From Pontederia crassipes (Eukaryota > Streptophyta > Magnoliopsida > Commelinales > Pontederiaceae): a DNA stretch of 64,000 nt. Numbering within the stretch: position 1 is the first letter of the stretch; each line of letters begins with the position of its first letter. Below are positions 23,931 through 37,556 of the stretch, piece after piece. The stretch lies in assembly GCA_030549335.1 (NCBI GenBank), contig CM060188.1, positions 15,875,501 through 15,939,500 of the forward strand. Direction: 5' to 3'. The translations under genes were made by a program, and so were the position numbers. The notes below the pieces were generated by a model. It did no database searches. It was not told where the DNA came from and saw only the letters and a list, made by a program, of their open reading frames with translations.

Positions 23931-24534
23931 GAGTTATTTCCATAAGTCATTCCTAAATTATTGATATTTTTCACATCTAATTTTAAATTATAAACTTATT
24001 TTTTTATTTATAAACTATCACGATTTTTTTAATTTTATCCTTTTGTCAAATTTTGTCAACTTTTTTATTATTTTTGATTTTTTTCATTTATGAAAAATAA
24101 AAAGATACTCCTCCAATATCAATTACACCCTCTTCTCTTTCCCTGCCCACTTGGTAGCTGACGAATTGCTTCCCGCTGGAGACACCGTGGACCTTGTCGA
24201 TGTCATGATTGTCGAGGGCATGCTTGGATCGAAAGAGGATATGGAGGATGAGGCGGGAGGCGACGACAGGGTCCGCGAGGATGGTGAGGGTTCTTTCCCT
24301 GCGCCGGCGTGCGTAGGGAAACGGGAGGGAGGGGGAGGGGGCGCATAGGGCCTTTTTTATTTTTTAATTGATGTTGGATGAGTAATTTTTTACTTTTCAT
24401 AAATGAAAAAATAGAGATAATAGAAAAGTTGATAAAATCGTAATAATTTAGAAATTAAAAAAATAAATACATAATTTAAAATTAGATGTGAAAGATTATA
24501 ATAATTTAAAGATAATTTGTGAAAATAATTTTAT
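23931..24534. mobile_element. Second copy of the MITE family with a GC-rich core (Pack-MULE-like)
   Basis: It begins GAGTTATTTCCATAAG and ends in the inverted form, matching the nested MITE at 21538-22042 along both arms (about 195 bp left, about 170 bp right). The centre is not the AT-rich centre of the other copy but a GC-rich block at about 24131-24353. No exact 9-bp target duplication is visible at the assumed ends (taagatatt on the left), so it is older or the right end is off by a few bases. Confidence 0.7.
24131..24353. other. GC-rich, coding-like block inside the MITE
   Basis: About 220 bp of GC-rich sequence with sharp edges inside an AT-rich inverted-repeat element. One plus-strand frame stays open (65 residues, acidic and glycine-rich) and one minus-strand frame stays open (65 residues, proline/serine-rich). 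Neither is recognisable. The composition and position suggest a captured host exon or 5' leader, as in Pack-MULEs; this is inference. Confidence 0.45.
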
Positions 24535-25337
24535 TTTTTTTATATTCACAAAACTTGAACTTGATAACTCTCAAGATGAGTCACACCCACCCTAGAAATA
24601 ATATTTATTTGACCACATTGATCTCTCCGCAATTAACACACAAAATTATCATCTTCCGTGGACTGAGCTCACTACATTTGATTTTAAATATTCCGAATGT
24701 CAAAATAATCAGATATAAGTGTTCGATAACTTTATTTCCGGTGGAATAATTGGGTTATTATATACAATCCTCTACACAATTATTAAACATGAGTATCGCT
24801 TGTCTCATGTTGACGTAGTCACGCAGGCCTATTTAAATTTTAATATTTTATAGCACCAATAACTTCAAATGCGTAGTTTCCTTGCCCTCATCATCCAAGT
24901 AAAAAATAATATCACTAATGCTAATAATGACACTAAAATAACATAGGACGATTTAACAAACAATTATGCCTTTTGAAAAGATGGGCCCCACAATGATATC
25001 CACTGCAGGCCCAATCACTTAGTTTGGCCTGCCATAAAAAAAAATATATTACGATGCATACATGCACTATGTGATATTGGAAAGGTATCATATCGAATTC
25101 TTAATAACAAGACTCTTCGCAATTGTTTTCTTATTTATTTCTCATGTATTAGAAACTCATAACTAGACTTAATATTTACATTATTAATAATTCAACATGC
25201 ATAATTTATACTGATTTATTTATACATATAAACCATTTTTTTCAAATTTATTTTTTGAGAAAAACCAAACACTTCCCGGTGAGCCGTATCTCATCTTCAT
25301 ACGCGGTGACGGTATCCGACCTACCCGATCCGTATGG
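24535..25337. other. Intergenic DNA and HAK2 upstream region
   Basis: AT-rich until about 25250, then it becomes GC-balanced toward the HAK2 core promoter. I see no gene in it. Confidence 0.6.
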
Positions 25338-25344
25338 TATATAA
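25338..25344 (+). promoter_or_regulatory. Likely TATA box of HAK2
   Basis: TATATAA lies 142 bp before the HAK2 start codon in DNA that shifts from AT-rich to GC-balanced. Transcription would start near 25370 if spacing is normal. Confidence 0.6.
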
Positions 25345-25485
25345 ACCTCCGCTAAAATCCTCGAATCGTTCGAACTGTTTCCAAAATTTGTTCTCCGTTG
25401 CGGTTTTGGGTTCGCCGATGACGGAGGGGTTGCACTCGATCGATTGAAGCTTCGGAGCGGGAGAGGGCTGTGCATTGCTGGAAGG

Positions 25486-28376
25486 ATGGATCGGGAGAGA
25501 GGGCAGACTTCTGCCGACCAACGAGTGAGTTATAATTTTGCATTCCGTCTGTTCTCCCGTTTTTTTCTCTTTCTGTGCTCCTCTTTTTTTTGTGCGTTTG
25601 ATCTGTAGATGTGGGGTAATGACCGAGGGGACGTGTTTTAGATCGATTTGTGGATTTGAACAGAGCTAAAAATTTATCTTTTGGAATGGGGTAAATGATG
25701 ACTAAAAGAGAGCTTTTCTCTTTCGTTATTGATTTGTTGGGCGTGGGAAACTGAGCGAAAGATTGATGTTTGGCATGCTGAAGCATTGGTTGGTACTCTG
25801 ATTTGATTTGACTTGATTTCGGTTCTATTATTATGAAGAAATGAAGTTGGGAGTTCGCGTATACAAAAATCAAAATGTCACTAGATTCGTAGTTTTGTTT
25901 AGCTAAACATGTTTTCGTATCAAATTTGTTAGACCACACCTAAATAGAGATACCTTTAGGTAAGCTATGAGTTCTTTTGAATGTGAAGTAGAGCAGGTGG
26001 TAAATGATACTTTTCCTTCTTTTTTCCTGTTCTATTGAACAATTCCAGAACAGGTAGTTGTACAGCTTCTTGATATACGTCACAACTGAGGTCGTCTTGG
26101 ATTTGAGAAGAAACAGACTTAGAATCTTGGGGATAGATTAATGATCTTTAGAATTTGATTCACTTGAAACTCAGTAAATTCTCAAACGTTCAAAGCTGGA
26201 ATAAGCACAAAATTGGGCCTCGGTTTCGGAATTAACATATAAACAAAGAATTCATCACTGTATGCAAAACACTTTTGTCTAAGTAATTATATTTTGGATG
26301 ATGAGGAGGGTTTTTAAATATTACCCTAGGGTTTTATAAACCAAACCTTCATCATATACAAATACCATCTCAGCCACTGGCGATCCGCTATTTCCAGGGC
26401 TGGATATGAAGGGAGCGATAACCTATAAAATAGGGGAAGGATCCCTTCAAAATAAGGGGGAAGAATGAGATTAGAGGGTGGGCGGAATTTGGCAGTAAGT
26501 TAAAAACAGCGAGAACTAGAAGTTGACGCTTGTGAATACTTGAATCAGCTCAAATTGAAGCTTACTTTTCTAATATATGAGTCAAAACTCCAGAGATCAA
26601 ATTCTTACTGGAAACAAAATTAAAAGGGCTTCTTTTGAGGGAAACATATAGATAGTTAAACTCCAAAGATCAAAAAGCAGTGTAGGATAAATCTTATGAG
26701 GTGCACAGCATCACAAGTATGGATTGACTATTTTACATTTTTGAGTTCCATTGGTGGAGATCCATGTGTAAAATTCATCAAAAGAAAGAAAAATATCCAT
26801 GTGTCAATTCTACAATCTTCTAAGAGATTGATGTCCGTGTGGAAAGCAAATCTCGACAAAAATTTTAATGATATGGTCTATTTACTGCATGTGAGTTTGT
26901 GATTCATTCTGGGAGGTAGCATTGCTGCGATGCAAAATTTCAAGAAGGGCTTGAGTTCAGTTTATAGAGTTCCTTCATATTTCACTATATCAAAGATCAT
27001 ACTGAAGGAAAGACATATGATTTACATTTTGGATATGTTGGGATTCAATATAAATCTCATGGTTAAGGCAGGAGATATATTTCATCACTACGCCTTTGTT
27101 TGTGCTTGAAAATCCAACTTGATGCCACATGCTAATTTGCTTGCTAACACCTTATGATATCTTCTTATGTTGGTAGTGAACAGCAGTTTTTTTTTGAAAG
27201 TGAACAACAGTTGTTACAACTTATCTACTACTAATCTTATTTTTTTCTCCACACATATTTTTATGGGGAGCCAGAGTTTAAATTTTAAAATTGAAATGAT
27301 TTATCGATGCATTTATATTTTTTCCTGTTATCTAGGTTAATTGGAGAAATTGCTATCCGCAATTGTTTCTTTTAGCATATCAGAGTCTTGGTGTAGTGTA
27401 TGGAGACTTGAGTACATCTCCTCTTTATGTCTACACAAGTGCCTTTTCTGGGAGATTGTACCAATACCAAGACGAGGAGACTGTATTTGGTATGTTTTCC
27501 TTAATATTTTGGACGTTTACTCTGATTCCCGTGCTGAAGTATACTATGATTGTCTTGAGTGCTGATGATAATGGTGAAGGTAAGTCCCTCTCTCTCCTCC
27601 CTCTCTCCCTCCCTATCCCGGTGCCTTCTTATTTTCTAATATGTTGGGAATGTTTTACAGGTGGAACATTTGCATTGTACTCTTTGCTTTGCAGACATGC
27701 AAAGTTTAGTCTGCTTCCCAATCAGCAAGCAGCTGACGAGGAGCTTTCCACGTACTATACGAATGCACCACGGAATTCACTTTCTTCTCCATTCAAGAGA
27801 TTCTTGGAGAAGCACAAGAAATTGAGAACTTCTTTACTTCTTGTAGTTTTATTTGGTGCTTGCATGGTGATAGGTGATGGTGTTCTTACACCAGCTATTT
27901 CTGGTATGTTACCAACCTTTTTATGAACCAAGTGTTTTTTATTTTCTACTTTCTTTAGCGGATGTGTTCTATTTTTTCTTGAGAAGGAACACGTCTTCTA
28001 TAAAACTCTAATTAACCTTATTTTCTTTGCAGTCCTATCATCTATTTCTGGATTACGAATTCGTGCTGAAGGATTGCGGGAAGGTAATTTTCTTATTGGC
28101 TTATCAGCATAATATGAAGATGATTTGACATTTCAAATTAATAAAAGTTTGACTAGAAACTTTTTTCATATCTATTCTGGTTTATGTGTCTTTCTCACTG
28201 TAGAGGGTTGCAGTACTAATGTTAGAATCAATACAACTATCAAAGTTTCGACTGAGCTGTAATGTTCTCTAAAAGAAATGAACTGTAATAGTACATTTTT
28301 AGCATAGCAACTCTCAACCGACCCTTCAACCTCCTCTTGAAACTCAACTTTGTCGGTTCACCCCTAAACTGAATTT

Positions 28377-28413
<37 letters not shown>

Positions 28414-31400
28414 TTTACTTTAGTTTGATTTAGCTTTATTTTTCTTGTGGAAATTCTATAGTAAAATTTTTTACTAAGATTTATTAATTCTCTTTACATA
28501 GATCCATTTGGTTTTTATTAGTTTTATTTTACACGAATATAGGTATTATTATTAGTTTTATAGCCGGTCCCAAGCCCGAATAAAGGAGGAGGGTTGTGTT
28601 AGGCCCCGACAGCCAGCGTAAAACCCTATCGAATCTCATGAACATGGATCAACGAATATGGCGTCGTATGATCCATATAGCCGACCCCACCTAATGGGAT
28701 AAGGCTTTGTTGTTGTTGTTGTTGTATAGGTATTATTATTAGTATTTTTTTGGGTGACTGTGGTCTAGTGTTATAATTGAAGTTCTTTTATAAAGAGTTA
28801 AAAGTAACAAATTTCTAGAAATTTTTTTTTATGTAATTTTAGTGATTTTTATTTTTTTGTTTAAAGGTAATATCTCATGAAATAGTATTATAAAAAATCT
28901 TACTGTAATAATAGACAAGAGATGTCATTATTATATGTTTTTTAAAGGATATTGTTACATAAAATCTAAGTATTGCAATCTGTTGTCTTCACTATATCTT
29001 TAATTATCTGACATCATCTTATTACTTTCTACATAATTAGGTGAAGTGGTGATGATTGCGTGCATTGTGTTGGTTGGTCTTTTTGCTTTACAACATAGAG
29101 GCACTCAGCGGGTGGCATTCATGTTTGCACCTGTTATTGTTATTTGGCTCTTGTGCATTGGTATAATTGGTGTATATAATACTGTTCACTGGAATCCCAA
29201 AATATATCATGCTCTTTCTCCACACTACATCTTCAAATTCTTCAGGAAAACAGGAAAAGATGGTTGGATTTCTTTAGGGGGTGTACTCCTTTCTATTACA
29301 GGTAAAAGGCAGATGCAGATTAGCCGGTATTTTGATTGTTGGCCATGCTTTATTTCGACAAGGACCTTCTCAAAAAACAAAAGAAAAAAATGTTTCAACT
29401 AGAAATAGTGATATACATCTAGGTTTCTTTTGCAGGCATTGAAGCAATGTTTGCTGATCTTGGTCACTTCACTCAAACGTCCATAAGGGTATGTTAACCT
29501 TAAATGTGTTCTACATCTACAATAAGTCTTTAATCTGGAGCATTTGTGACAATGAATAGGTCAAATAAAATTTGACAGGGATATGCAAAACTTCCAATAT
29601 GTTGTTGATTAACAAAGTACATGAACTTCAATCAGTGTAATGATTATTAAGAATTATGAACGACCCATTGTGGTACTTGGATAAACCCCTGTGCCATTGC
29701 ATCTTTTCTTGTTCCATATTTCATGATCAAAATGGACTATCATAGGTCAGAAATTTTCACATGATGGGAATTAATTTGATTCTGTGACTTAATATGAACT
29801 TGCAGTTGCTACTAATGCTAGGATGCCTGAGGTCATTCAGTCATATTGGAATAATTAGTGGCTATGTGGCTAGAGTTTGATTAAATGTGTTTAATGTATT
29901 GGGCCTGTAGAATGAGATGCATTTTTCTTGAACATTTCATGCAAATGTGATGTTTGAAACTCCTATGCTGAGCTTCATCATCATGTCAAAGTAGATGTGT
30001 TATCATTGTCTGCATTTTGGAAAGTATATTAAATCTTTGCTTAATTTCTTGAGTTCAGCCCATGGTCATTGGTTCTGAAAGTTTCATCGAATAAAGAGCT
30101 TAAAAAATGATTCAGAGGTATTTTCTTTGAAAACCATGTGAGCAAGTGTTATGTCAAGCTATTTATTAGCTGAAAATCTTCACTAAGATTACTCTTCTGA
30201 TAAATTCTTTTTTTATTTAACGAAAAGTGCATAGATTCCTGATGTGATTAAATTGGTTTTTTTTTCATGAAGAGAGGTTATATATGCATACATTCCTTAT
30301 TTGGTTATCTATTGTCAGAAATTTAATAAACATTGTTAGACCAAATTTCGTTCTTGGATAATCTGAATTAAGGTTAGCCATTTTAGGCATCAAGTGGTGA
30401 TAAGTCCTCTGTCCTGTGTAGTATATATTATTGATCAATGTTCTCATGTCAAATGGCATTATGCACGTTCACAAGTTTTATTAGAAATGACGTTTGCTGT
30501 TGTATCTGCAGCATCTTAAAATAGTTTTTGTCCATTGATATCTTGGACTCTCAGAATTTTCTTTCTATGCAGATGGCATTTATTGGTGCGATATATCCAT
30601 GTTTGGTGCTGCAATATATGGGACAGGCAGCATTTCTTTCCAAAAACATCTGGGCTGTACCTACCAGCTTTTATGAATCCATACCACGTAGAATTGAGTG
30701 TATTATGTGTGCCCTTTGATTTGTCCCATTAAAATATTAAAATAAACCATTTAATTCTGTTTATTTTTTCTTGTAGAACCTATCTTTTGGCCAGTGTTTC
30801 TGCTAGCTACTCTTGCTGCTATAGTTGCTAGCCAAGCTGTCATCTCAGCAACATTTTCAATTGTCAAGCAATGCCATGCTTTAGGTTGCTTTCCACGTGT
30901 CAAAATTGTGCATACATCAAGATGGATCTATGGCCAGATATATATACCTGAAATAAACTGGATTCTTATGATCCTTTGTCTTGCTGTGACAATTGGCTTC
31001 CGTGACACAACTCTTATTGGAAATGCTTATGGTAAGCTCGTTTAGTTCACCTATAAGTATTATATTTGTGACATCAGTTAGTTGCACACTACTATGACTA
31101 TGCTTTGGTTGTTGAGCCATACATTGGTTTGTTTATGTTTACAAAAGTTAGAATTGCTTGACGAATTAGTTGTGGAATGTCAAGAACCACATCCTCCCAG
31201 TAAATGTGCATTAAAAGGCATTCTGTTTTAAATTCTTATATATTGCTGAGCAGACATTTTTTTTTGCTGCAATTTCAGGTTTTGCATGCATAACTGTGAT
31301 GTTTGTGACCACATGTTTGATGACTCTTGTTATTGTCTTCGTGTGGGAAAAGAATGTCAGCGTTGCATTGTTATTCCTCACATTCTTTGGATCTATTGAA

Positions 31401-32366
31401 GCCGTCTACCTTTCCTCAGCACTTATGAAATTCCCGCAGGGTGGATGGGTGCCACTTGTTCTCTCCTTGGTTTTCATGTTTGTCATGTATGTCTGGCATT
31501 ATGGCACTCGCAGGAAGTATCTCTTTGATCTGCAAAACAAGGTGTCAATGAGATGGATCCTGACCCTTGGTCCAAGCCTTGGAATTGTCCGTGTTCCTGG
31601 AATTGGATTGATCTACACTGAGCTGGTTTCTGGCGTTCCAGCTATATTCTCCCATTTCATAACCAATCTTCCTGCTTTCCATGAAATTCTAGTCTTTGTT
31701 TGTGTGAAATCAGTTCCAGTCCCATTTGTTTCTCAAGATGAAAGATACCTGATTGGCCGGATTGGTCCAAAGGCCTACAGAATGTATAGATGTATTGTTA
31801 GATATGGTTACAAGGATGTTCAAAGAGATAATGATGACTTTGAGAACCAATTAATAATGAGCATTGCCAAGTTCATTCAGATGGAAGCTGAGGAAGCATC
31901 ATCAGGAAGTTTTGACACATCTTCCGAAGGTAGAATGGCTGTCATTCGAACTTCTGATGCATCTATCTCGACACTGATAATGAGGGATGCTAGTCAGTTG
32001 GCGAGTGGCTCTGTTATGGCAAGAAGCAGCAAATCAGAAACCCTTCAGAGCTTGCAGTCATTGTATGAACAGGAATCACCAAGTGTGAGCCAACAAAGGC
32101 AGGTTCGCTTTGAGCTACCTGATGGAGAATACATGGACTCCCAGGTGAGAGAAGAGCTATTGGCACTGATAGAGGCTAAGCAAGCAGGAGTTGCCTACAT
32201 TCTGGGTCACTCGTATATAAAGGCCAGGAGGACATCATCATACCTAAAGAAACTCATCATTGGCGTTGCCTATTCGTTTCTTCGGAAGAACTGCAGGGGT
32301 CCAGCTGTTGCTTTACATATTCCTCACATAAGCCTGATAGAGGTGGGCATGATCTATTATGTGTAG
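25486..32366 (+). CDS. HAK2: HAK/KUP/KT potassium transporter, HAK2 type (9 exons, 782 aa)
   Basis: It moves K+ with H+ across plasma or vacuolar membrane. Exons: 25486-25524, 27336-27579, 27661-27903, 28033-28083, 29041-29301, 29436-29488, 30573-30687, 30777-31031, 31279-32366. All introns are GT...AG and the sum is 783 codons including the stop, which supports the model. The first exon codes only 13 residues, joined in phase 0 to the first membrane segment. That segment holds the family signature GVVYGDL.TSPLY (residues 32-44). [41 protein letters not shown] and [12 protein letters not shown] follow in family order. The hydrophilic C-terminal tail ends in [11 protein letters not shown]. Length and wording fit the clade that includes rice HAK2 and Arabidopsis KUP1; rice HAK2 is the closest I recall. 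The 1.8-kb first intron and a LINE fragment in intron 4 are the only oddities. Confidence 0.95.
28379..28410. repeat. (AT)n microsatellite in HAK2 intron 4
   Basis: About 16 perfect AT units. It lies in the intron, away from the splice sites. Confidence 0.95.
28557..28724 (+). mobile_element. RTE-type LINE 3' tail with 19-bp target duplication
   Basis: A 168-bp piece contains the conserved plant RTE 3' end: the GCCGGTCCCAAGCCCG block, then CCGACCCCACCTAATGGGAT, then AAGGC, ending in a short TTG repeat. It is flanked by a perfect 19-bp duplication, tataggtattattattagt, at 28538-28556 and 28725-28743. It is 5'-truncated, as usual for LINE insertions, and sits in sense orientation within HAK2 intron 4. 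The intact duplication implies a fairly young insertion. Confidence 0.92.
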
Positions 32367-32610
32367 TTAGATTTCACCGAAAGATGTTCCTAGCGGTCTG
32401 AAAGTTCTGTATTGACTACAATGTGTTCTGAAACTCGCAGGTCTTGCCTATCTGTATTTTTCATTTTTGCAATACTTGTGTAAATATTTCCTATTATTGC
32501 TGCCAGGTAGGAAAATTAACAAGGTAGACAATTCAATTTGTCAGTCATGTATAAGTTCATCATTTTGCAATTTGATGACATCAACTCGGCAGTAGGGACC
32601 CCATCGAAAA

Positions 32611-32616
32611 AATAAA
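32611..32616 (+). terminator. Possible poly(A) signal of HAK2
   Basis: AATAAA lies 245 bp after the HAK2 stop codon. Plant poly(A) signals are loose, so the true site may differ. Confidence 0.4.
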
Positions 32617-35600
32617 CTTGTCAGTTGGGACAATGTATTTGCATGCTAGCAACATGTTTATCTATACTTTTGTTCACAGATCTTGGAGATGCTTGAAAGG
32701 CACAGAATATAATTCTTAGCGGAATGTCTTTAACTTCATTTTCTTCTGCGGGATGAATCTGTTTACCTTGTTTTTTTTCTCTTTTGTTGTTTATCTGATG
32801 CAATGCCAATAATATGTCATGTTATCAGTCTCATGCTATTTATATTTATGTCAATGAGGAGAACAAAGCTTCCGCTCTTACTTGTCCTGATCAATTTCAT
32901 TAGCTTGTCTAGTCATGAAGAAATGCCTCAATGCTGCCGCCTTATGCCATCAACTCCTTGGTGTATTATTTTGATCCCTGTACTGTAACGGCAAAGATCA
33001 TGCCCCAAATACAGTAAGATCCTAGAATCGATGTCTCTAACGTATTAATGTGACAATTACGTCCAATCAAATGTATAGGACAAAGATACCAGTGATTGGC
33101 TTTTGGATTAAAGGGGAGGAGGGCTTCCACCCATGGCCTAACAGGAGGCATCAAGCCTGAAACCACGTAGATTTACTATTTTAATTTTTAAGATCACGAG
33201 TTATATGGACGTGACATTTGTGCCATGCAATTAGATGCATCAAGTTACTGTGAGGGTTTTTCTCCATGTGATGGTGTGATCAATTCGCACACTAAGAACA
33301 TTCATCCCATTGCATCTACGTCAGCTTTAATTAGTGATATCTATAAATGCAAGTAATTTGGGCACATAAGTTTGAGACTAGTGAGGCCATTAGCAACTAT
33401 ATCCATGGCGATCAGAACATATGCATGGACTAAATATATTTGGGTCGATCAGCAACTGAATGGTAGGCAAGTGGACATGTCACTCCTTGTTGTGACACTT
33501 AAACTTCGTTACTGTGGTAATATTAAAATCTTGAGTCCAAAATGCAGTATGGGAGTTTGGCAAAGGATAAGACACAATTAATGGCACAACATTTGCTTCA
33601 AACATTGTGATCATGTTATTTTGCTGCCTACATGGTGTGCATATAAATGGAGACAGGAGAAGAATGTGAGCTGTATGCATGCAAGATTGCACCTGTTTCC
33701 CTTGTGAACCCTTCTATAGCTGCCCTCTGAAGTGTAGGAGTAGCTGCAGGGGAAAAGAAGAAAAAACTGTTGGTAATTACCATTCAGAATCCATTGACAA
33801 CAGGAGCTGGACTCTTAGGTGAACAATTACACTGCACAAATATGTCCTACTTTTATAGTCCTACTTAGCCACATGTATACGAATATAAGCAGCGGCGTGG
33901 TATCTCTTTTATAGAATATATCTTAATTTGTTTCATAAATGCAGCTATAGGTTTGGAAGTGCTTTCAAAATATTAGATGGTGGAATAATGACATACCATA
34001 TCTGCATTCTGTCAATGCAACACTAATATATAAATGTCTGAACACATTAAAAATTGTATATTCCTTTCCCCTATCCTGTGATCTTCTTTTAGTTGAGGCC
34101 ATAATAAGTAAATCCTCTAAAGGTCTCGCATAATCTGAGCTTATCTATCCCATGTTTCTGGCATTTACTCGATTTCTTGATTTAAGTTGATAAGTAGGAA
34201 AGCATCCTTCATCTTCATGATATGGTATTCATGCTGGTGAAGGTAGGCATAATATCACATTTGATAATTGAGGTGCTGCATGCCAGAATAAACAAATTCT
34301 GTACTATCGATAATCAGAAATGCTCGCTTTATCATGAACACCTATTTTTTCGTATCTTCCACATATATGCTTTCCTGACGATATGAGTATGTTTCCATAC
34401 CATCAAGTATATGACTCCTCTATTTCTGTGAATTTTCTTTTGTTATCGTCATTTCTTTGATATGAAAAGCATCTAAATCATATAAATTCAGAAAATGGTG
34501 GAGATATTAAACTAAGCATACTGTTGAACATTGTATTTCAACTTTCAACAACAATTTTCTTTGGAAAAATGAAGTCTTCTAATTCATATGCAGCAACACC
34601 AAGATTCGACTACATGTCCGTTTATTTGGAGAAATGAAGTTCATCATTAGTGAAATCAGAATCAGAAACATGATCTAAATCAATGTCTTAACATGCTGCA
34701 GAGGTTAGTCATCAAGAGCAAATTAAAGTGTGAAGTACATGCCATTCTTGCTATCTTTCTTCCTCACACTATCTGCAGTTGGCATGGTTCATCGACGAGG
34801 ATCCTTTCGAGGGACTTGCATGTAGCCGTAGGCATGTCACTGTATAACGCTCATCAACGAGATGATGATGGGAAAATTTGAGAATAAGAGTAGAAGATCG
34901 TAAAGATATTATAGAAAAATTAGAGGAGATACATAAGATTCAACCTTGAGATTAGGACTACGTTCCACTATATTTTTTGATTACAATCACACCAAATTAT
35001 ATCTGAAAAATGAACGGTCTCTTTCAAACAGGTTCAAAACCCGAACAAAACATAGAAATCCTTAATCTGCACCACATGGGCCGGCTAAACAAAAATTCAA
35101 ACCTGTCTAGATTTCGGAGACGCGCCGTCCGCCCCCCGAGCCCCCTTTTATCAATACACGTAATTGAGTAATACTTAAATTCTTCTAAGCTTACGTGGAC
35201 GAATTCGATGTGAAAAATAAAGGATCATGAAGTATTCACCAACTCCAACACGAGATAAATCAGTTCCACAATTTCAGTTCTTAACTCTCTCTTCTGAATC
35301 TGGAACAGTTACCAAGCGTGCTGGGATTTACTTTTGGAATAACTCAAATAGTTATCTACCTCATCTACATGAATAAGGAGGAGATGAGACCACAGGTGAC
35401 CAACCATTTAGCAGATCATGCAGTCTCATCAAATTCAGACACTTCAGAGAAATCAACAGAGATATGCTGGGTGTCCAGCTCCAGCCGCGGAAACATAGTA
35501 ACACAGGAAATTGAAGTTCCACTGATAGCTTCACTCTTTGCATTATGATGATGTAGTTGAACTAAATTAATACTTCGAGTTAAGGTTTATTATTCACGCA

Positions 35601-36901
35601 AGTTTCAGTCATCCACGGACCTGCATGCAGAGTAGACCCTCTGTGCAGACCTTTGTAAGCGATTAAGCGACATGGTTTTGGCATCACTCCATGAGAGAAA
35701 TCATATACAAAACCTGATACTTCTAACACATGCTTCCAAGCTATCAACTTTTTTTCACACAAAGAGATGCTCTTAATTTGAGTTTTCATTCTACCATTTG
35801 GAAAAGATTTAATTTCTAACCTTTTTTCAGAACATGCCACCCCTTGGAGACTGCTGCACAGACTGTGCATGCAGTTATAACCAGTTTACTATTTCATTCT
35901 GATACAGGAAATTAAAATCTCTGGATCGTTTGCATACTTTCTACACCATCTGCTAAATTAGTCGATATTTATAGCTCTAAACGCCGCCCTTGTGCAACCC
36001 AAAAAGAAATTTGCATGCCCAAATCGTAATTCATAACAGACTGGTCCTTAATTTTATTTATCTAAACAGGATTTTTTTTATTCCCTTTTCATTTGAGCAA
36101 CTTCTCTTTTCCATAAATAATTAAATATATTAGTTTAAATATATTTCAGAGTTCAGACAATTAACCACAACCATTTTTCAGAAGCTTAATAATTCAACTT
36201 CATTGTTTTTTTTTATTTTAATTGATCTATCAAGAGGGAAAAAAGAAAGAGCGTATACGCCCAAACAGTATTATTCTTCTTTTAGTGAGAAAAACAAAAC
36301 GATCTCTAGACAACTGATCCTAGAAGAATACCAAGCGTATTAATAAGTAAATTCATCCATCAATTAGTAGTCCTTTTACTCATCTATTTGCTGTATAACA
36401 AAAAATATTTTATAAGTCGATCAACAGCATATAATGTGCATTAGAGTATTTTAATTCCTTCCATGCATGTTAATGAAGAAAAGTCGAAGTAAACAAACAA
36501 TATACACCAACAGAACAAATATTTCAAGAGTGTGACATAGGTATGGATGAAATGCATGCATGCATGCAGAATGTATATGCGAGAACGCGCAGTTTGCAAT
36601 CACAAACGAAGCCAGACAGTTGACTGGGAAGCAGTGCTGTTGTGGCCCTTGTACGTACGGCAATAACATATATATGATATATATCGATCGCTATGAGAGA
36701 GAGAGAGAGAGTATAAATTTTATTCCCTCTTTATGAAGCACGTCCAGCTCAAAATTCATGCCACCTTGTTGTTGAATGCATGGAAAAAGCATATCCGCAC
36801 ACACTTCTTTCTAATTAAGGTCCACACTAATTACTAGCTAGGCATGCATTATGCATTACATCTCTCTTTCCGTATATAAAGTTTTAAAAGAAAACCCACA
36901 G

Positions 36902-36903
<2 letters not shown>
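32617..36903. other. Intergenic region between HAK2 and the ERF gene
   Basis: About 4.3 kb with moderate AT content. It has a short GA run near 36692-36713 and repeated atgc words near 36554-36568. No frame with coding character, no tRNA, and no transposon ends found. Confidence 0.55.

Positions 36904-36993
<90 letters not shown>
36904..36993. repeat. (AG)45 microsatellite
   Basis: Ninety bases of perfect AG repeat, 560 bp beyond the 3' end of the ERF coding region. The long Leu-Ser frame read through it on the minus strand is an artefact of the repeat. Confidence 0.97.
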
Positions 36994-36995
<2 letters not shown>

Positions 36996-37556
36996 TAATG
37001 GGTAGATAAGTTGTTTCTCTACTAAAATGGAACTACAATATTTTATACAAGTATGCATCCTTTCAGAAGGAGAATTAAGATCGATGGCGAACGATCGTGA
37101 TAAGTTCATCTTGTCGACATTTCTGACTCTGAGGTAATTATTCTCATGCAGTTGAGTTCGATGTGTACCGTTTTTTCACTAATATGATTGTAGTCGAAGA
37201 AATCTTGTTCAGATATATGTCAGAATAAGATATACGTGCCATGCATGGAAGAGGAAGCTATATAAAGCAGAACAAAGATGGGCACGGAATTCAATTTGCA
37301 AAAGAAAGAATGGAAATTTAAATTTTACTACATACCATGAATTGATAAACTCGTACTACAGAATAATAAGATTGAGGTTCCTTCCATGAACTAAATCGCC
37401 ATTTGCATGAAGCCACACAAGCGACCAGAGTACGTGAGCAGATGAAGAGATTAAAAGAAGAAAAAAATTATAAGATCTCTGGTCACTTTTTAATGTGGTG
37501 TTCTTAATTTGAAACAACAAAAGCACTCTGGGTAATGGAGTTCACTGCATGCATGC
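36994..37556. other. Likely 3' UTR and downstream region of the ERF gene
   Basis: No gene seen. The part next to 37557 is probably the 3' UTR of the minus-strand ERF gene. Confidence 0.5.

Noticed and set aside
25352-25939. 195-aa minus-strand frame opposite HAK2 exon 1 and intron 1
   Set aside because: Antisense to a well-supported exon, low-complexity, no recognisable domain.
36849-37109. Minus-strand frame with a long Leu-Ser run
   Set aside because: Pure product of the (AG)45 repeat.
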